Below, piece after piece: positions 1 through 6,514 of a DNA stretch of 8,174 nucleotides; the stretch's first letter is position 1, and each line of letters begins with the position of its first letter. This stretch comes from an uncultured Actinomycetes bacterium (lineage in GTDB: Bacteria; Actinomycetota; Actinomycetes; S36-B12): the NCBI GenBank assembly GCA_937902285.1, contig CALGTB010000296.1, forward strand, positions 1-8,174, given 5' to 3'. The notes beneath the pieces are model-generated. The model searched no databases, was not told where the DNA came from, and saw nothing but the letters and a program-made list of their open reading frames with translations. The translations under genes and the position numbers were made by a program.

Positions 1-60
1 GGCGTGGCGGTCATCGTCGTCGCTGTGGCCGTGCTCACGGCCGCCCTGTCGCTCACCTGA
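1..60 (+). CDS. C-terminal end of a membrane protein (partial, 5' end outside window)
   Basis: The plus-strand frame starting at base 1 is open for 19 codons and ends in TGA at 58-60. The residues are almost all Val, Ala, Ile and Leu (beginning GVAVIVVAVAV and ending LSLT), which looks like a final transmembrane helix with a very short tail. Nearly every codon ends in G or C, as in the real genes of this window, which supports coding on this strand. No family can be assigned from so short a piece. The gene runs toward the minus-strand cupin gene, so the two converge and this protein is probably not part of the nucleoside operon. Confidence 0.5.
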   Translation, partial: GVAVIVVAVAVLTAALSLT

Positions 61-72
61 GTGCCGCGACAA

Positions 73-135
73 CCGGCCAATGCTGCAGTTGCCGTCACTA
101 GGAGGTGCGGGTGTGACCGAAAGTGCAGCACCCGG
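73..135. terminator. Imperfect hairpin between converging genes, possible bidirectional terminator
   Basis: The gap between the plus-strand stop (60) and the cupin stop (142) holds nested complementary arms. They are CCGG at 73-76 with 132-135, TGCTGCA at 81-87 with TGCAGCA at 124-130, and GTCAC at 94-98 with GTGAC at 113-117. Because arms on one strand are mirrored on the other, the structure could form in transcripts from either side. There is no T-run on either side, the internal loops are large, and a perfect Shine-Dalgarno sequence sits in the inner loop, so a terminator role is only an inference from position and pairing. Confidence 0.3.
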
Positions 136-141
136 CGAGGA

Positions 142-522
142 TCAGTCCTCGGCCTCGCGCCCGTGCTCGTCCTCGTCGTCGCGGTGCACGAGGTCGCCGT
201 GGAAGGCCGGCAGGCACACGGCGATGTAGCGCGCTCCCTCGGCGGTCGTGTAGCGGATGCGCTCCCCCGCCCGGGTGATGACGGCCTGGCCGGCGCGAAC
301 GTGGATGGCCCCGTCATCGTGCTCGACCGTGATGGAGCCCTCGAGGACGATGGTGAACTCGTCGAACTCCGGCTCCTGCGCCGGCTCGTCCCAGCCTGCC
401 GGGGCCAGCATGTGCGCCACGGACACCATGTCGTCGCCGCTGGAGGCGTGGCCGACGTACTCCTCGATCAGCTTCCCGCCGGGGACGGGGATGAGCGCAG
501 GGGCGGGGACGAACTCAGGCAT
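142..522 (-). CDS. Small single-domain cupin protein of unknown function
   Basis: A 126-residue protein with one cupin beta-barrel (Cupin_2-like), about residues 30-107. The first cupin motif region reads PEFDEFTIVLEG (51-62) and the second GQAVITRAGERIRY (78-91). The His-x-His pair and the later His that usually hold the metal are not present: the first motif has Q-E-P-E-F-D-E and the second has Arg90 near the usual His position. Actinobacterial cupins of this PEFDE/CLPAF type are familiar to me but have no assigned reaction. The tail after HRD (113-115) is acidic and probably disordered. The ATG at 522 overlaps the preceding gene's TGA by 8 bases (ATGCCTGA), which suggests coupled translation with the small membrane protein. 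It is the last gene of the minus-strand run. A sugar- or nucleobase-related role is only a guess from context. Confidence 0.85.
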   Translation of the reverse strand: MPEFVPAPALIPVPGGKLIEEYVGHASSGDDMVSVAHMLAPAGWDEPAQEPEFDEFTIVLEGSITVEHDDGAIHVRAGQAVITRAGERIRYTTAEGARYIAVCLPAFHGDLVHRDDEDEHGREAED

Positions 523-706
523 CGTCGCCCGGGCCCAGGGCCAGGATGACGAAGCCGCCGAAGAGGACCAGCAGGGCAGCCGCCCCGGCCCCGGTCAGGA
601 TCGTGCCGCTGTTCATCAGCCCGAAGCCCCATGCGCAGAGGGCCCCGATGACGATCAGCACGATGAAGGCCGCGATGGGGTGGTGCTTGGTGGCGTGCTC
701 GCTCAT
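515..706 (-). CDS. 63-residue protein with two transmembrane helices, unknown function
   Basis: The protein begins MSEHATKHHPIAAF and has two hydrophobic stretches at about 11-31 and 36-57, joined by a short MNSGT turn, with an acidic GPGDDA tail. This predicts a small helical hairpin in the cytoplasmic membrane. I chose ATG 706 because AGGAG lies 9 bases upstream (716-720) and the start falls 22 bases after the deoA stop. A longer in-frame start at 766 would overlap deoA and add a non-hydrophobic leader without a ribosome site. The gene overlaps the cupin start by 8 bases, so the two are probably translated together. I do not recognise a family. It could be an accessory of the transporter or an unrelated small membrane protein carried at the operon's end. 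Confidence 0.75.
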   Translation of the reverse strand: MSEHATKHHPIAAFIVLIVIGALCAWGFGLMNSGTILTGAGAAALLVLFGGFVILALGPGDDA

Positions 707-728
707 GACGTCTCTCTCCTCGGCGTAA

Positions 729-2018
729 TCAGTCCACGCGTCCGACGACCAGCGGCAGACGCTCAATCGTAGAGCCCTCGGGGCCGACCTCGACCGCCCC
801 CACCAGGGCCTGATGGGCGAGGGCGAACCGACCCGCCTCGTCGGCGAACAGGGTCATGAGCGGGGCCCCCGCGACCACCCGGTCGCCGGGCTTGGCATGC
901 AGCAGGATGCCCGCGCCGGCAGCGACGGGATCCTCCTTGCGGGCGCGCCCCGCTCCGAGGCGCCAGGCCGCCACGCCCACGCTGAGGGCGTCCATCCGGG
1001 TGACCACGCCCCCCGTCTCCGCGCGCACCACCTCGTGCTCGCGCGCCACGGGCAGGGCGGCATCGGGATCGCCGCCCTGGGCGCTGATCATGCGCCGCCA
1101 CACGTCCATCGCCGACCCGTCGACCAGCGTCTGGGCCGGATCGATGCCCGTGATGCCGGCCAGGTCGAGCATCTCCCGCGCGAGGAGGACCGTCAGCTCG
1201 ACCACGTCGGCCGGTCCTCCGCCCGCGAGCACCTCGACCGACTCGCTGACCTCCAGGGCATTGCCGACCGCCAGTCCCAGCGGAACGTCCATCGCCGTGA
1301 TGAGGGCGCGCGTGTTCACCCCCGCGTCCTTGCCCAGCCTGACCATCGTCTCCGCAAGGCGGCGGGCGTCAGCCGGGTCGGACATGAAGGCGCCCGAGCC
1401 GGTCTTGACGTCGAGGACGAGCCCGCCCGCACCCTCGGCGATCTTCTTGCTCATGATGCTGCTGGCGATCAGCGGGATCGCCTCGACCGTGCCCGTGACG
1501 TCGCGCAGCGCGTACAGCTTCTTGTCCGCCGGCGCGAGCCCGTCGCCGGCCGCGCAGATCACTCCGCCCGTCTCGCGCAGGACGCTCATCATCTCCTCGT
1601 TGCTGAGGAGGGCGCGCCAGCCGGGGATGGACTCCAGCTTGTCGAGCGTGCCGCCGGTGTGGCCCAGCCCGCGGCCGCTCAGCTGCGGCACGGCAGCCCC
1701 GCACGCGGCGACCACGGGGACGAGCGGCAGCGTGATCTTGTCGCCCACGCCGCCCGTTGAGTGCTTGTCGACCGTCGGACGCGGCAGGCTCGTGAAGTCC
1801 ATGCGCACGCCCGTGTCGATCATGGCGGTCGTCCAGCGCACGATCTCGTCGTCGTTCATGCCATTGAGCAGGATGGCCATCGCGAGCGCTGCCATCTGCT
1901 CGTCGGCGACGACGCCGCGCGTGTAGGCGTCCACCACCCAGTCGATCTGCTCGGGGGTGAGCGCGTGACGGTCGCGCTTGGCCTTGATGACGTCGACGGC
2001 GGCGAACGGCTCGATCAT
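729..2018 (-). CDS. deoA: Thymidine / pyrimidine-nucleoside phosphorylase
   Basis: Catalyses phosphorolysis of thymidine, deoxyuridine and possibly uridine to free base plus (deoxy)ribose-1-phosphate in the cytoplasm. The 429-residue length fits the family (about 430-440). Domains in order are the helical N domain (1-70), the glycosyltransferase family 3 core with phosphate-binding KHSTGGVGDK (85-94) and the family signature SGRGLGHTGGTLDKLE (114-129), then the PYNP C-terminal domain (about 345-420). Active-site residues match E. coli enzyme positions shifted by one: His86, Arg172, Ser187 and Lys191. The stretch IPLIASSIMSKK resembles pyrimidine-nucleoside phosphorylases of Bacillus more than E. 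coli DeoA, so broader specificity is possible. The ATG at 2018 overlaps the cdd stop as ATGA, with AGGA 7 bases upstream. The frame continues open to 2267, but that part is an out-of-frame reading of cdd. A cdd-deoA pair also occurs in mycobacteria. Confidence 0.95.
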   Translation of the reverse strand: MIEPFAAVDVIKAKRDRHALTPEQIDWVVDAYTRGVVADEQMAALAMAILLNGMNDDEIVRWTTAMIDTGVRMDFTSLPRPTVDKHSTGGVGDKITLPLVPVVAACGAAVPQLSGRGLGHTGGTLDKLESIPGWRALLSNEEMMSVLRETGGVICAAGDGLAPADKKLYALRDVTGTVEAIPLIASSIMSKKIAEGAGGLVLDVKTGSGAFMSDPADARRLAETMVRLGKDAGVNTRALITAMDVPLGLAVGNALEVSESVEVLAGGGPADVVELTVLLAREMLDLAGITGIDPAQTLVDGSAMDVWRRMISAQGGDPDAALPVAREHEVVRAETGGVVTRMDALSVGVAAWRLGAGRARKEDPVAAGAGILLHAKPGDRVVAGAPLMTLFADEAGRFALAHQALVGAVEVGPEGSTIERLPLVVGRVD

Positions 2019-2431
2019 GACAGGGTCCTGTCCTCGGCGCGCTCGACCAGGTCGCTCGGCCCGAATGCCTGGGGCAGGATCTCGCTCAGCGGCAGGATGC
2101 CCTCCGGCGTGCGGAGCAGGGTCGACGGCCGGCCGTGCTCCCACAGCAGCTGGCGGCACCGGCCGCACGGCATGAGCGCCTGCCCGTGCTGGTCGACGCA
2201 GGCCACCGCGACGAGCGTGCCGCCTCCGCTGGCGTGGATGCTCGACACCATGCCGCACTCGGCGCACAGGCCAAGGCCGTACGACGCGTTCTCGACGTTG
2301 CAGCCGACGACGATGCGGCCGTCGTCGAGGAGTCCGGCGACCCCCACCTTGAAGCGCGAGTACGGGGCGTACGCCTTCGCCATGATGGCGACGGCAGCCT
2401 CCTGCAGTGCATCCCAGTCGATGTCCGGCAC
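2015..2431 (-). CDS. cdd: Cytidine deaminase (zinc-dependent, homotetrameric type)
   Basis: Hydrolyses cytidine and deoxycytidine to uridine and deoxyuridine plus ammonia in the cytoplasm. At 138 residues it is the short tetrameric class. Zinc ligands and catalytic acid are visible: Cys56 and Glu58 in LCAECG, and Cys89 and Cys92 in MPCGRCRQLLWEHG. The numbering is the same as I recall for the Mycobacterium tuberculosis enzyme. Nucleoside contacts are expected from FKVG (27-30) and the NVENASYG segment (45-52). The start is GTG at 2431, six bases after the permease TAG stop. The Shine-Dalgarno is poor, so translation is probably coupled to the permease gene. The stop overlaps the deoA start by four bases. 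Its product feeds directly into the phosphorylase encoded next. Confidence 0.95.
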   Translation of the reverse strand: MPDIDWDALQEAAVAIMAKAYAPYSRFKVGVAGLLDDGRIVVGCNVENASYGLGLCAECGMVSSIHASGGGTLVAVACVDQHGQALMPCGRCRQLLWEHGRPSTLLRTPEGILPLSEILPQAFGPSDLVERAEDRTLS

Positions 2432-2437
2432 CGCGGG

Positions 2438-3733
2438 CTACTGCTTCTCGTAGGGCTGGCCGTCAGCCGCCGGCGGGCGCGCCCGGCCGACCAGTCCGGC
2501 GACGACGACGATGGTCACCAGGTAGGGCGCCATGGCCAGGAACTCCGTCGGGATCGGGATGTCGAGCAGCGCGAACTTCTGCTCGAGCGACTCGGAGAAC
2601 CCGAAGATCAGCGCGGCACCGAACGCGCCGATCGGGTTCCACGCCCCGAAGATCATGGCTGCCAGGCCGATGAACCCCGTGCCCGCCGTGATGTTCTCGT
2701 CGAACCGGCCGACCGTGCCCAGCGTGAACCACGCTCCGGCGAACCCGCCGACCATGCCGCCGAAGATCACCGAGATGTATCGCACCTTGGCGACGCTGAT
2801 GCCGAGGCTGTCGGCCGCCCGGGGGTTCTCGCCCACCGACCGGGTGCGCAGACCCCACCTCGTGCGGAACAGGAGGAACGTCACGAGGCCGACGAGCACG
2901 AACATGCCGTACACGATGATCGTCTGGTTGAAGAACATCTGGCCGATGATCGGGATGTCGGACAGGATGGGGATGGGGATCGACGGGAAGATCGGCGCGT
3001 CGTTCCACTCGGGGTTCTCGACGAGCAGCTGCGACGTCAGGAACGACGTCAGGCCCAGCACGAGGATGTTCAGGACCACGCCGATGATGATCTGGTCGAC
3101 GCGGAAGTTGATCGCCAGCACTGCCAGCAGCAGCGCCAGGATGCCGCCCACGATCGTGGCTGACAGCAGGCCGACCCAGCCGCCGAGGAGCGACCCCATC
3201 ACCACACCGGTGAACGCCCCGCCGAGCAGCATGCCCTCGATGCCGATGTTCACCACGCCCGAGCGCTCGCACAGGATGCCGCTCAGTGCCCCGAGCGCGA
3301 TCGGGGTGCAGCGCGACACGGTGGCGACGAGCATGCTCTCGAGGTTGAACTCCTGGCCGGCCGTCGCCCACACCATCATCGCGACCGTGAAGAGCCCGAA
3401 CGAGATCCCGAGGATCATCGTCGACTTGTGCTGGAAGCCCCGGTAGAACTGCGAGGCCCCCAGGAACCCCAGGGCCAGGGCCAGCATCCACAGCGCGGGC
3501 TGGACGGGCACCTCGAGCGGGTCGAGCTGGATGGTCTCGGCCGGGAGGCTCAGGCCGAAGGTGGCCACGCCCTCGACATTGGGCAGGAACAGCACGACCA
3601 CGACGGCGGCCAGCAGTAGCATGACGATGCCGGTGACGCGCGCCCGCCTGATCTGCGAGGCATTCAGCGCCCGCGTTCTCTTCTCCTTCGCCTCGTAGCT
3701 CTCGACGGGCGGCTTCTCGAACGTCGAACTCAT
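2438..3733 (-). CDS. Nucleoside ABC transporter, permease subunit 2 (NupC/NupQ-like)
   Basis: An inner-membrane permease of the BPD_transp_2 family, 431 residues, the second of two unlike permeases in this importer. The conserved core begins near residue 135 and carries ERSGVVNIGIEG (156-167) and, later, the cytoplasmic GENPRAADSLGI loop that should touch the ATPase. The C-terminus PAADGQPYEKQ is typical of the family. Before the core there is a charged cytoplasmic leader (1-32) and about three hydrophobic segments (about 33-50, 80-95 and 105-124), which makes it roughly 100 residues longer than the Bacillus-type protein as I remember it. The start is ATG 3733 in an ATGA overlap with the first permease, with a GGGG-rich ribosome site just upstream. 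The frame stays open much further upstream (to 4501), but that is an out-of-frame reading of permease 1. Confidence 0.93.
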   Translation of the reverse strand: MSSTFEKPPVESYEAKEKRTRALNASQIRRARVTGIVMLLLAAVVVVLFLPNVEGVATFGLSLPAETIQLDPLEVPVQPALWMLALALGFLGASQFYRGFQHKSTMILGISFGLFTVAMMVWATAGQEFNLESMLVATVSRCTPIALGALSGILCERSGVVNIGIEGMLLGGAFTGVVMGSLLGGWVGLLSATIVGGILALLLAVLAINFRVDQIIIGVVLNILVLGLTSFLTSQLLVENPEWNDAPIFPSIPIPILSDIPIIGQMFFNQTIIVYGMFVLVGLVTFLLFRTRWGLRTRSVGENPRAADSLGISVAKVRYISVIFGGMVGGFAGAWFTLGTVGRFDENITAGTGFIGLAAMIFGAWNPIGAFGAALIFGFSESLEQKFALLDIPIPTEFLAMAPYLVTIVVVAGLVGRARPPAADGQPYEKQ

Positions 3734-4902
3734 GCTCCCCACCCCTTGCTGATCTGGGTGGACTGGGTGTTGATGCGCACCCGGTAGATCGCCGAGATGA
3801 GCGCCGGTGCCGCCACGAAGATGATGATGAGCGCCTGGATGACGGAGATCAGGTCGATGCCGACATCGGCGTTCGCCTGCATGTACTGGCCACCGGCGTT
3901 GAGGCCGCCGAAGAGGACGGCGGCCGCCACGACGCCGATCGGATTCGAGCGGCCGAGCAGGGCGACGGCGATGCCGTCGAAGCCGAGACCGGCGGAGAAG
4001 CCGGGGCTGGCCCGGTCGAGCAGGCCGAGCACCTGCCCGGTGCCGGCGAGCCCGGCCAGCGCGCCGGCGATCGTCATGACGAGCACGTAGACCTTGGTGA
4101 CCGACATGCCCGCATAGCGTGCGGCGCTCGGGTTGGCGCCGACGGCCCGGAACTCGAAGCCGGTGTTGGTGCGGAAGAGCAGCCACCAGATGAAGATGGC
4201 GGCACCGATGGCCAGGAAGAGGCCGAGGTGCACCGTGGCCGCCGGGTCGAGCCACTGGAGGAGCGCCGGAAGCTGGGCCGAGTCCTCGATGTTCTTCGAG
4301 ATCGGGTCGTTGCGTCCCTCCCGCTGGAAGAGCGAGGTCTTGAGCAGGTAGTCGACGAGCCGGTAGGCGATGTAGTTCATCATGATCGTCACGATGACCT
4401 CGTGGGCCCCGGTCTTGGCCTTGAGGTATCCCGGGATGAACCCCCAGATCGCACCACCGATGGCCCCCGCGACGATGGCGAGGGGCAGGTGGATGAACCA
4501 CGGCAGGCCCGTGAACGTGAAGCCCGCCAGCACCGCGAGCATGCCTCCCATGAGCAGCTGGCCCTCGCCGCCGATGTTGAACAGGCCGGCGCGGAAGGCC
4601 AGCGCGACCGCGAGACCGGTGAAGATCAGCGGCGTGGCCTCGGTCAGCGTCTGGGAGATGGCCCGGAGCGAGCCGACCGAGCCCTGCAGCAGCGCCTTGT
4701 ACGCGTCAAGGGTCTCCGCGAGGCTGGAGCCCGTCAGCATGATGATGACGGCCCCGATGACGAGGGCGGTGAACACGGCGAGGGCCGGGATGACCAGCCC
4801 GGTCTTCCAGTCGGTGGCCGTCGTCAGCTTGCGGAAGAACGACGCGCCCTTGCCGGGATCCGGCTCGATCGTGATGCCGCCGTCAGGCGAGGTGATGCTC
4901 AT
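3730..4902 (-). CDS. Nucleoside ABC transporter, permease subunit 1 (NupB/NupP-like)
   Basis: An inner-membrane permease of the BPD_transp_2 family, 390 residues, pairing with the permease encoded next. A cytoplasmic leader (1-34) is followed by a first helix at about 36-57 and then the core. The family marker FRAGLFNIGGEGQ lies at 103-115, the position where the partner has NIGIEG, and the ATPase-contacting loop reads FRAVGANPSAARYAGMSV in the second half. Further helices include a WGFIPGYLKAKTGAHEV region and a C-terminal LISVIQALIIIFVAAPAL helix. The start ATG 4902 overlaps the ATPase stop as ATGA, with GGAAGG a few bases before it, so the subunits are likely made in coupled amounts. Sugar permeases share this fold. 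The BMP-type lipoprotein and the cdd-deoA neighbours argue for nucleosides. Confidence 0.95.
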   Translation of the reverse strand: MSITSPDGGITIEPDPGKGASFFRKLTTATDWKTGLVIPALAVFTALVIGAVIIMLTGSSLAETLDAYKALLQGSVGSLRAISQTLTEATPLIFTGLAVALAFRAGLFNIGGEGQLLMGGMLAVLAGFTFTGLPWFIHLPLAIVAGAIGGAIWGFIPGYLKAKTGAHEVIVTIMMNYIAYRLVDYLLKTSLFQREGRNDPISKNIEDSAQLPALLQWLDPAATVHLGLFLAIGAAIFIWWLLFRTNTGFEFRAVGANPSAARYAGMSVTKVYVLVMTIAGALAGLAGTGQVLGLLDRASPGFSAGLGFDGIAVALLGRSNPIGVVAAAVLFGGLNAGGQYMQANADVGIDLISVIQALIIIFVAAPALISAIYRVRINTQSTQISKGWGA

Positions 4903-6404
4903 GCTGCCTTCCCCGCCATGTAGAGGCCGACCTCGGTCGGCGTGGTGTCGGATGCCTGCATCTGGGCGACGATCCGGCCGTCGAACATGACGACGATGCG
5001 ATCGGAGAGGGCGAAGATCTCGTCGAGCTCGGTCGACACGATCAGGATCGCCTTCCCCTCGTCGCGCTTGCGGACGATCTGCTCGTGGATGTACTCGATC
5101 GAGCCCACGTCGATGCCGCGGGTCGGCTGGGCGCAGATGACCAGTGGGACGTCGCGGCTGAACTCCCGCGCGACGATCATCTTCTGCGCGTTCCCGCCCG
5201 ACAGCGCCGAGCCGGTGTTCTCGATGATGGGCGGGCGCACGTCGTACGCCTCGACCAGCTGCTCCGCGCTCGCGCGGATGGCGTCACCGTCCATCACCCC
5301 CCGCTTGGAGAAGGGCGGCGCGTAGTAGGAGTCGAGGACGAGGTTCTCGGCGATGGTGAAGGAGCCGACCATGCCCATGTGGTTGCGGTCCTCGGGCACG
5401 TGCGCGACGCCGGCCTCGTGCCGCTGCCGCGGCGTGGCGCGACTGATGTCCGTGCCCAGGAACTCGATCGTGCCGCCGGCCAGCGGGAGCAGCCCCGTGA
5501 TCGCCTCGACGAGCTCCGTCTGGCCGTTGCCCTGGATGCCCGCGACGCCGACGATCTCGCCCGCGCGCACGGACAGGTCGATGCGGTTGAGGATCGCCCG
5601 GCCGTAGTCGTCGACCATGTGGACGCCCTTGAGGGTGAGCACGTCCTTGCCGGGATTCGCCTCGGTCTTGTCGACCGTCAGGTCGATGTCGCGCCCGACC
5701 ATGAGCGACGCGAGGTCCTCCGGCGTGGCCGTCTTGGGGTCCGCGTGACCGGCGACCTTGCCACCGCGCAGGACGGTGATGTCGTCGGCGATGGCCAGGG
5801 CCTCCTTGAGCTTGTGGGTGATGAAGATGATGGTGGCGCCTCGGTTCTTGAGCTCGGCCACGATCCCGAAGAACTCGATGACCTCCTGCGGGGTCAGCAC
5901 GGCCGTCGGCTCGTCGAACACGAGGATCTTCGCGCCGCGGAGCAGCACCTTGATGATCTCGACCCGCTGCTGGATCCCGACCGGGAGGTCCTCGACCATC
6001 GCGTCGGGGTCGACCGCCAGCCCGTACCTCTCCGAGATCTCCCGGACCTCGGTGCGCGCCTTCTTGCGGTTCATGATGCCCGGGCCGGTCACGGGCTCGA
6101 CGCCGAGGACGACGTTCTCGTAGACCGAGAACACGGGCACGAGCATGAAGTGCTGGTGCACCATGCCAATGCCCGCCTTGATCGCGTCGCCGGGGTCCTT
6201 GAACTGCTGGACCACTCCGTCGATGACGATCTCGCCGCCGTCGGGCTGGTAGAGGCCGGACAGCACGTTCATGAGAGTGCTCTTGCCGGCCCCGTTCTCA
6301 CCGATCAGTGCCAGGACCTTGCCGGACCGAGCGGTGAGCGACACGTCGTCGTTCGCCAGGACGCCGGGGAAGCGCTTCGTGATTCCCCGCAGCTCGAGTT
6401 CCAT
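4899..6404 (-). CDS. Nucleoside ABC transporter, double-domain ATPase (NupA/NupO-like)
   Basis: A 501-residue cytoplasmic protein with two fused ABC domains that powers import through the two permeases. Domain 1 has Walker A GENGAGKS (35-42), Gln83 in the Q-loop, Walker B FDEPT (162-166) and switch His196, but its signature is VGIQQ (141-145). Domain 2 has a good signature LSGGNAQK (400-407), but its Walker A reads GIQGNGQTE (288-296, no Lys), its Walker B reads CAQPTRG (423-429, Gln for the catalytic Glu), and it has VSTEL where the switch His is expected. One composite ATP site is thus complete and the other degenerate, a pattern I recall from this family. ATG 6404 is preferred because AAGGA sits 7 bases upstream. 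GTG 6407 would add one residue. It is separated from the lipoprotein gene by 110 bases containing a hairpin. Confidence 0.95.
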   Translation of the reverse strand: MELELRGITKRFPGVLANDDVSLTARSGKVLALIGENGAGKSTLMNVLSGLYQPDGGEIVIDGVVQQFKDPGDAIKAGIGMVHQHFMLVPVFSVYENVVLGVEPVTGPGIMNRKKARTEVREISERYGLAVDPDAMVEDLPVGIQQRVEIIKVLLRGAKILVFDEPTAVLTPQEVIEFFGIVAELKNRGATIIFITHKLKEALAIADDITVLRGGKVAGHADPKTATPEDLASLMVGRDIDLTVDKTEANPGKDVLTLKGVHMVDDYGRAILNRIDLSVRAGEIVGVAGIQGNGQTELVEAITGLLPLAGGTIEFLGTDISRATPRQRHEAGVAHVPEDRNHMGMVGSFTIAENLVLDSYYAPPFSKRGVMDGDAIRASAEQLVEAYDVRPPIIENTGSALSGGNAQKMIVAREFSRDVPLVICAQPTRGIDVGSIEYIHEQIVRKRDEGKAILIVSTELDEIFALSDRIVVMFDGRIVAQMQASDTTPTEVGLYMAGKAA

Positions 6405-6460
6405 CACACCATCCTTGTCCTCGGTCGTGCCGTGCAGAACAACCTAGTCCCCACGGCGAA

Positions 6461-6490
6461 GGGGAGGGGCCCGAATCCGGACCCCTCCCC
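6461..6490 (-). terminator. Very stable intergenic hairpin after the lipoprotein gene
   Basis: On the transcribed (minus) strand the RNA can pair GGGGAGGGG with CCCCUCCCC, continue through a U-G wobble and CCG/CGG, and close on a GAUU loop. This is a 13-pair stem with no unpaired bases, and two further G-U pairs are possible at its base (6491-6492 with 6459-6460). It starts 24 bases after the lipoprotein stop. Only two U residues follow, so it is a weak intrinsic terminator by the usual rule. Partial termination, or protection of the upstream mRNA end, would both give more binding protein than transporter, a common need for ABC importers. Which of these it does is inference. Confidence 0.6.
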
Positions 6491-6514
6491 CCGCCTACTG
6501 CTGGGTCGTGCTGA

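Noticed and set aside
707..766. Possible 20-residue extension of the small membrane protein
   Set aside because: It would overlap deoA and has no ribosome site, whereas ATG 706 has AGGAG at good spacing.
813..1926. Two long plus-strand frames opposite deoA
   Set aside because: Both are compositional mirrors of the phosphorylase gene, without domains or ribosome sites. The minus strand has the full family signature and active site.
2019..2267. Possible 83-residue N-terminal extension of deoA
   Set aside because: The extension is an Arg/Ala/Pro-rich out-of-frame reading of cdd. The family N-terminus begins at the ATG at 2018 with a proper ribosome site.
2135..3163. Plus-strand frame of 342 codons opposite cdd and permease 2
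   Set aside because: Very rich in Arg, Asp, Glu and His, crosses two well-supported minus-strand genes, and shows no domain.
3734..4501. Possible 256-residue N-terminal extension of permease 2
   Set aside because: It is an out-of-frame reading of permease 1, rich in Arg, His and Pro and not membrane-like. ATG 3733 has an ATGA junction.
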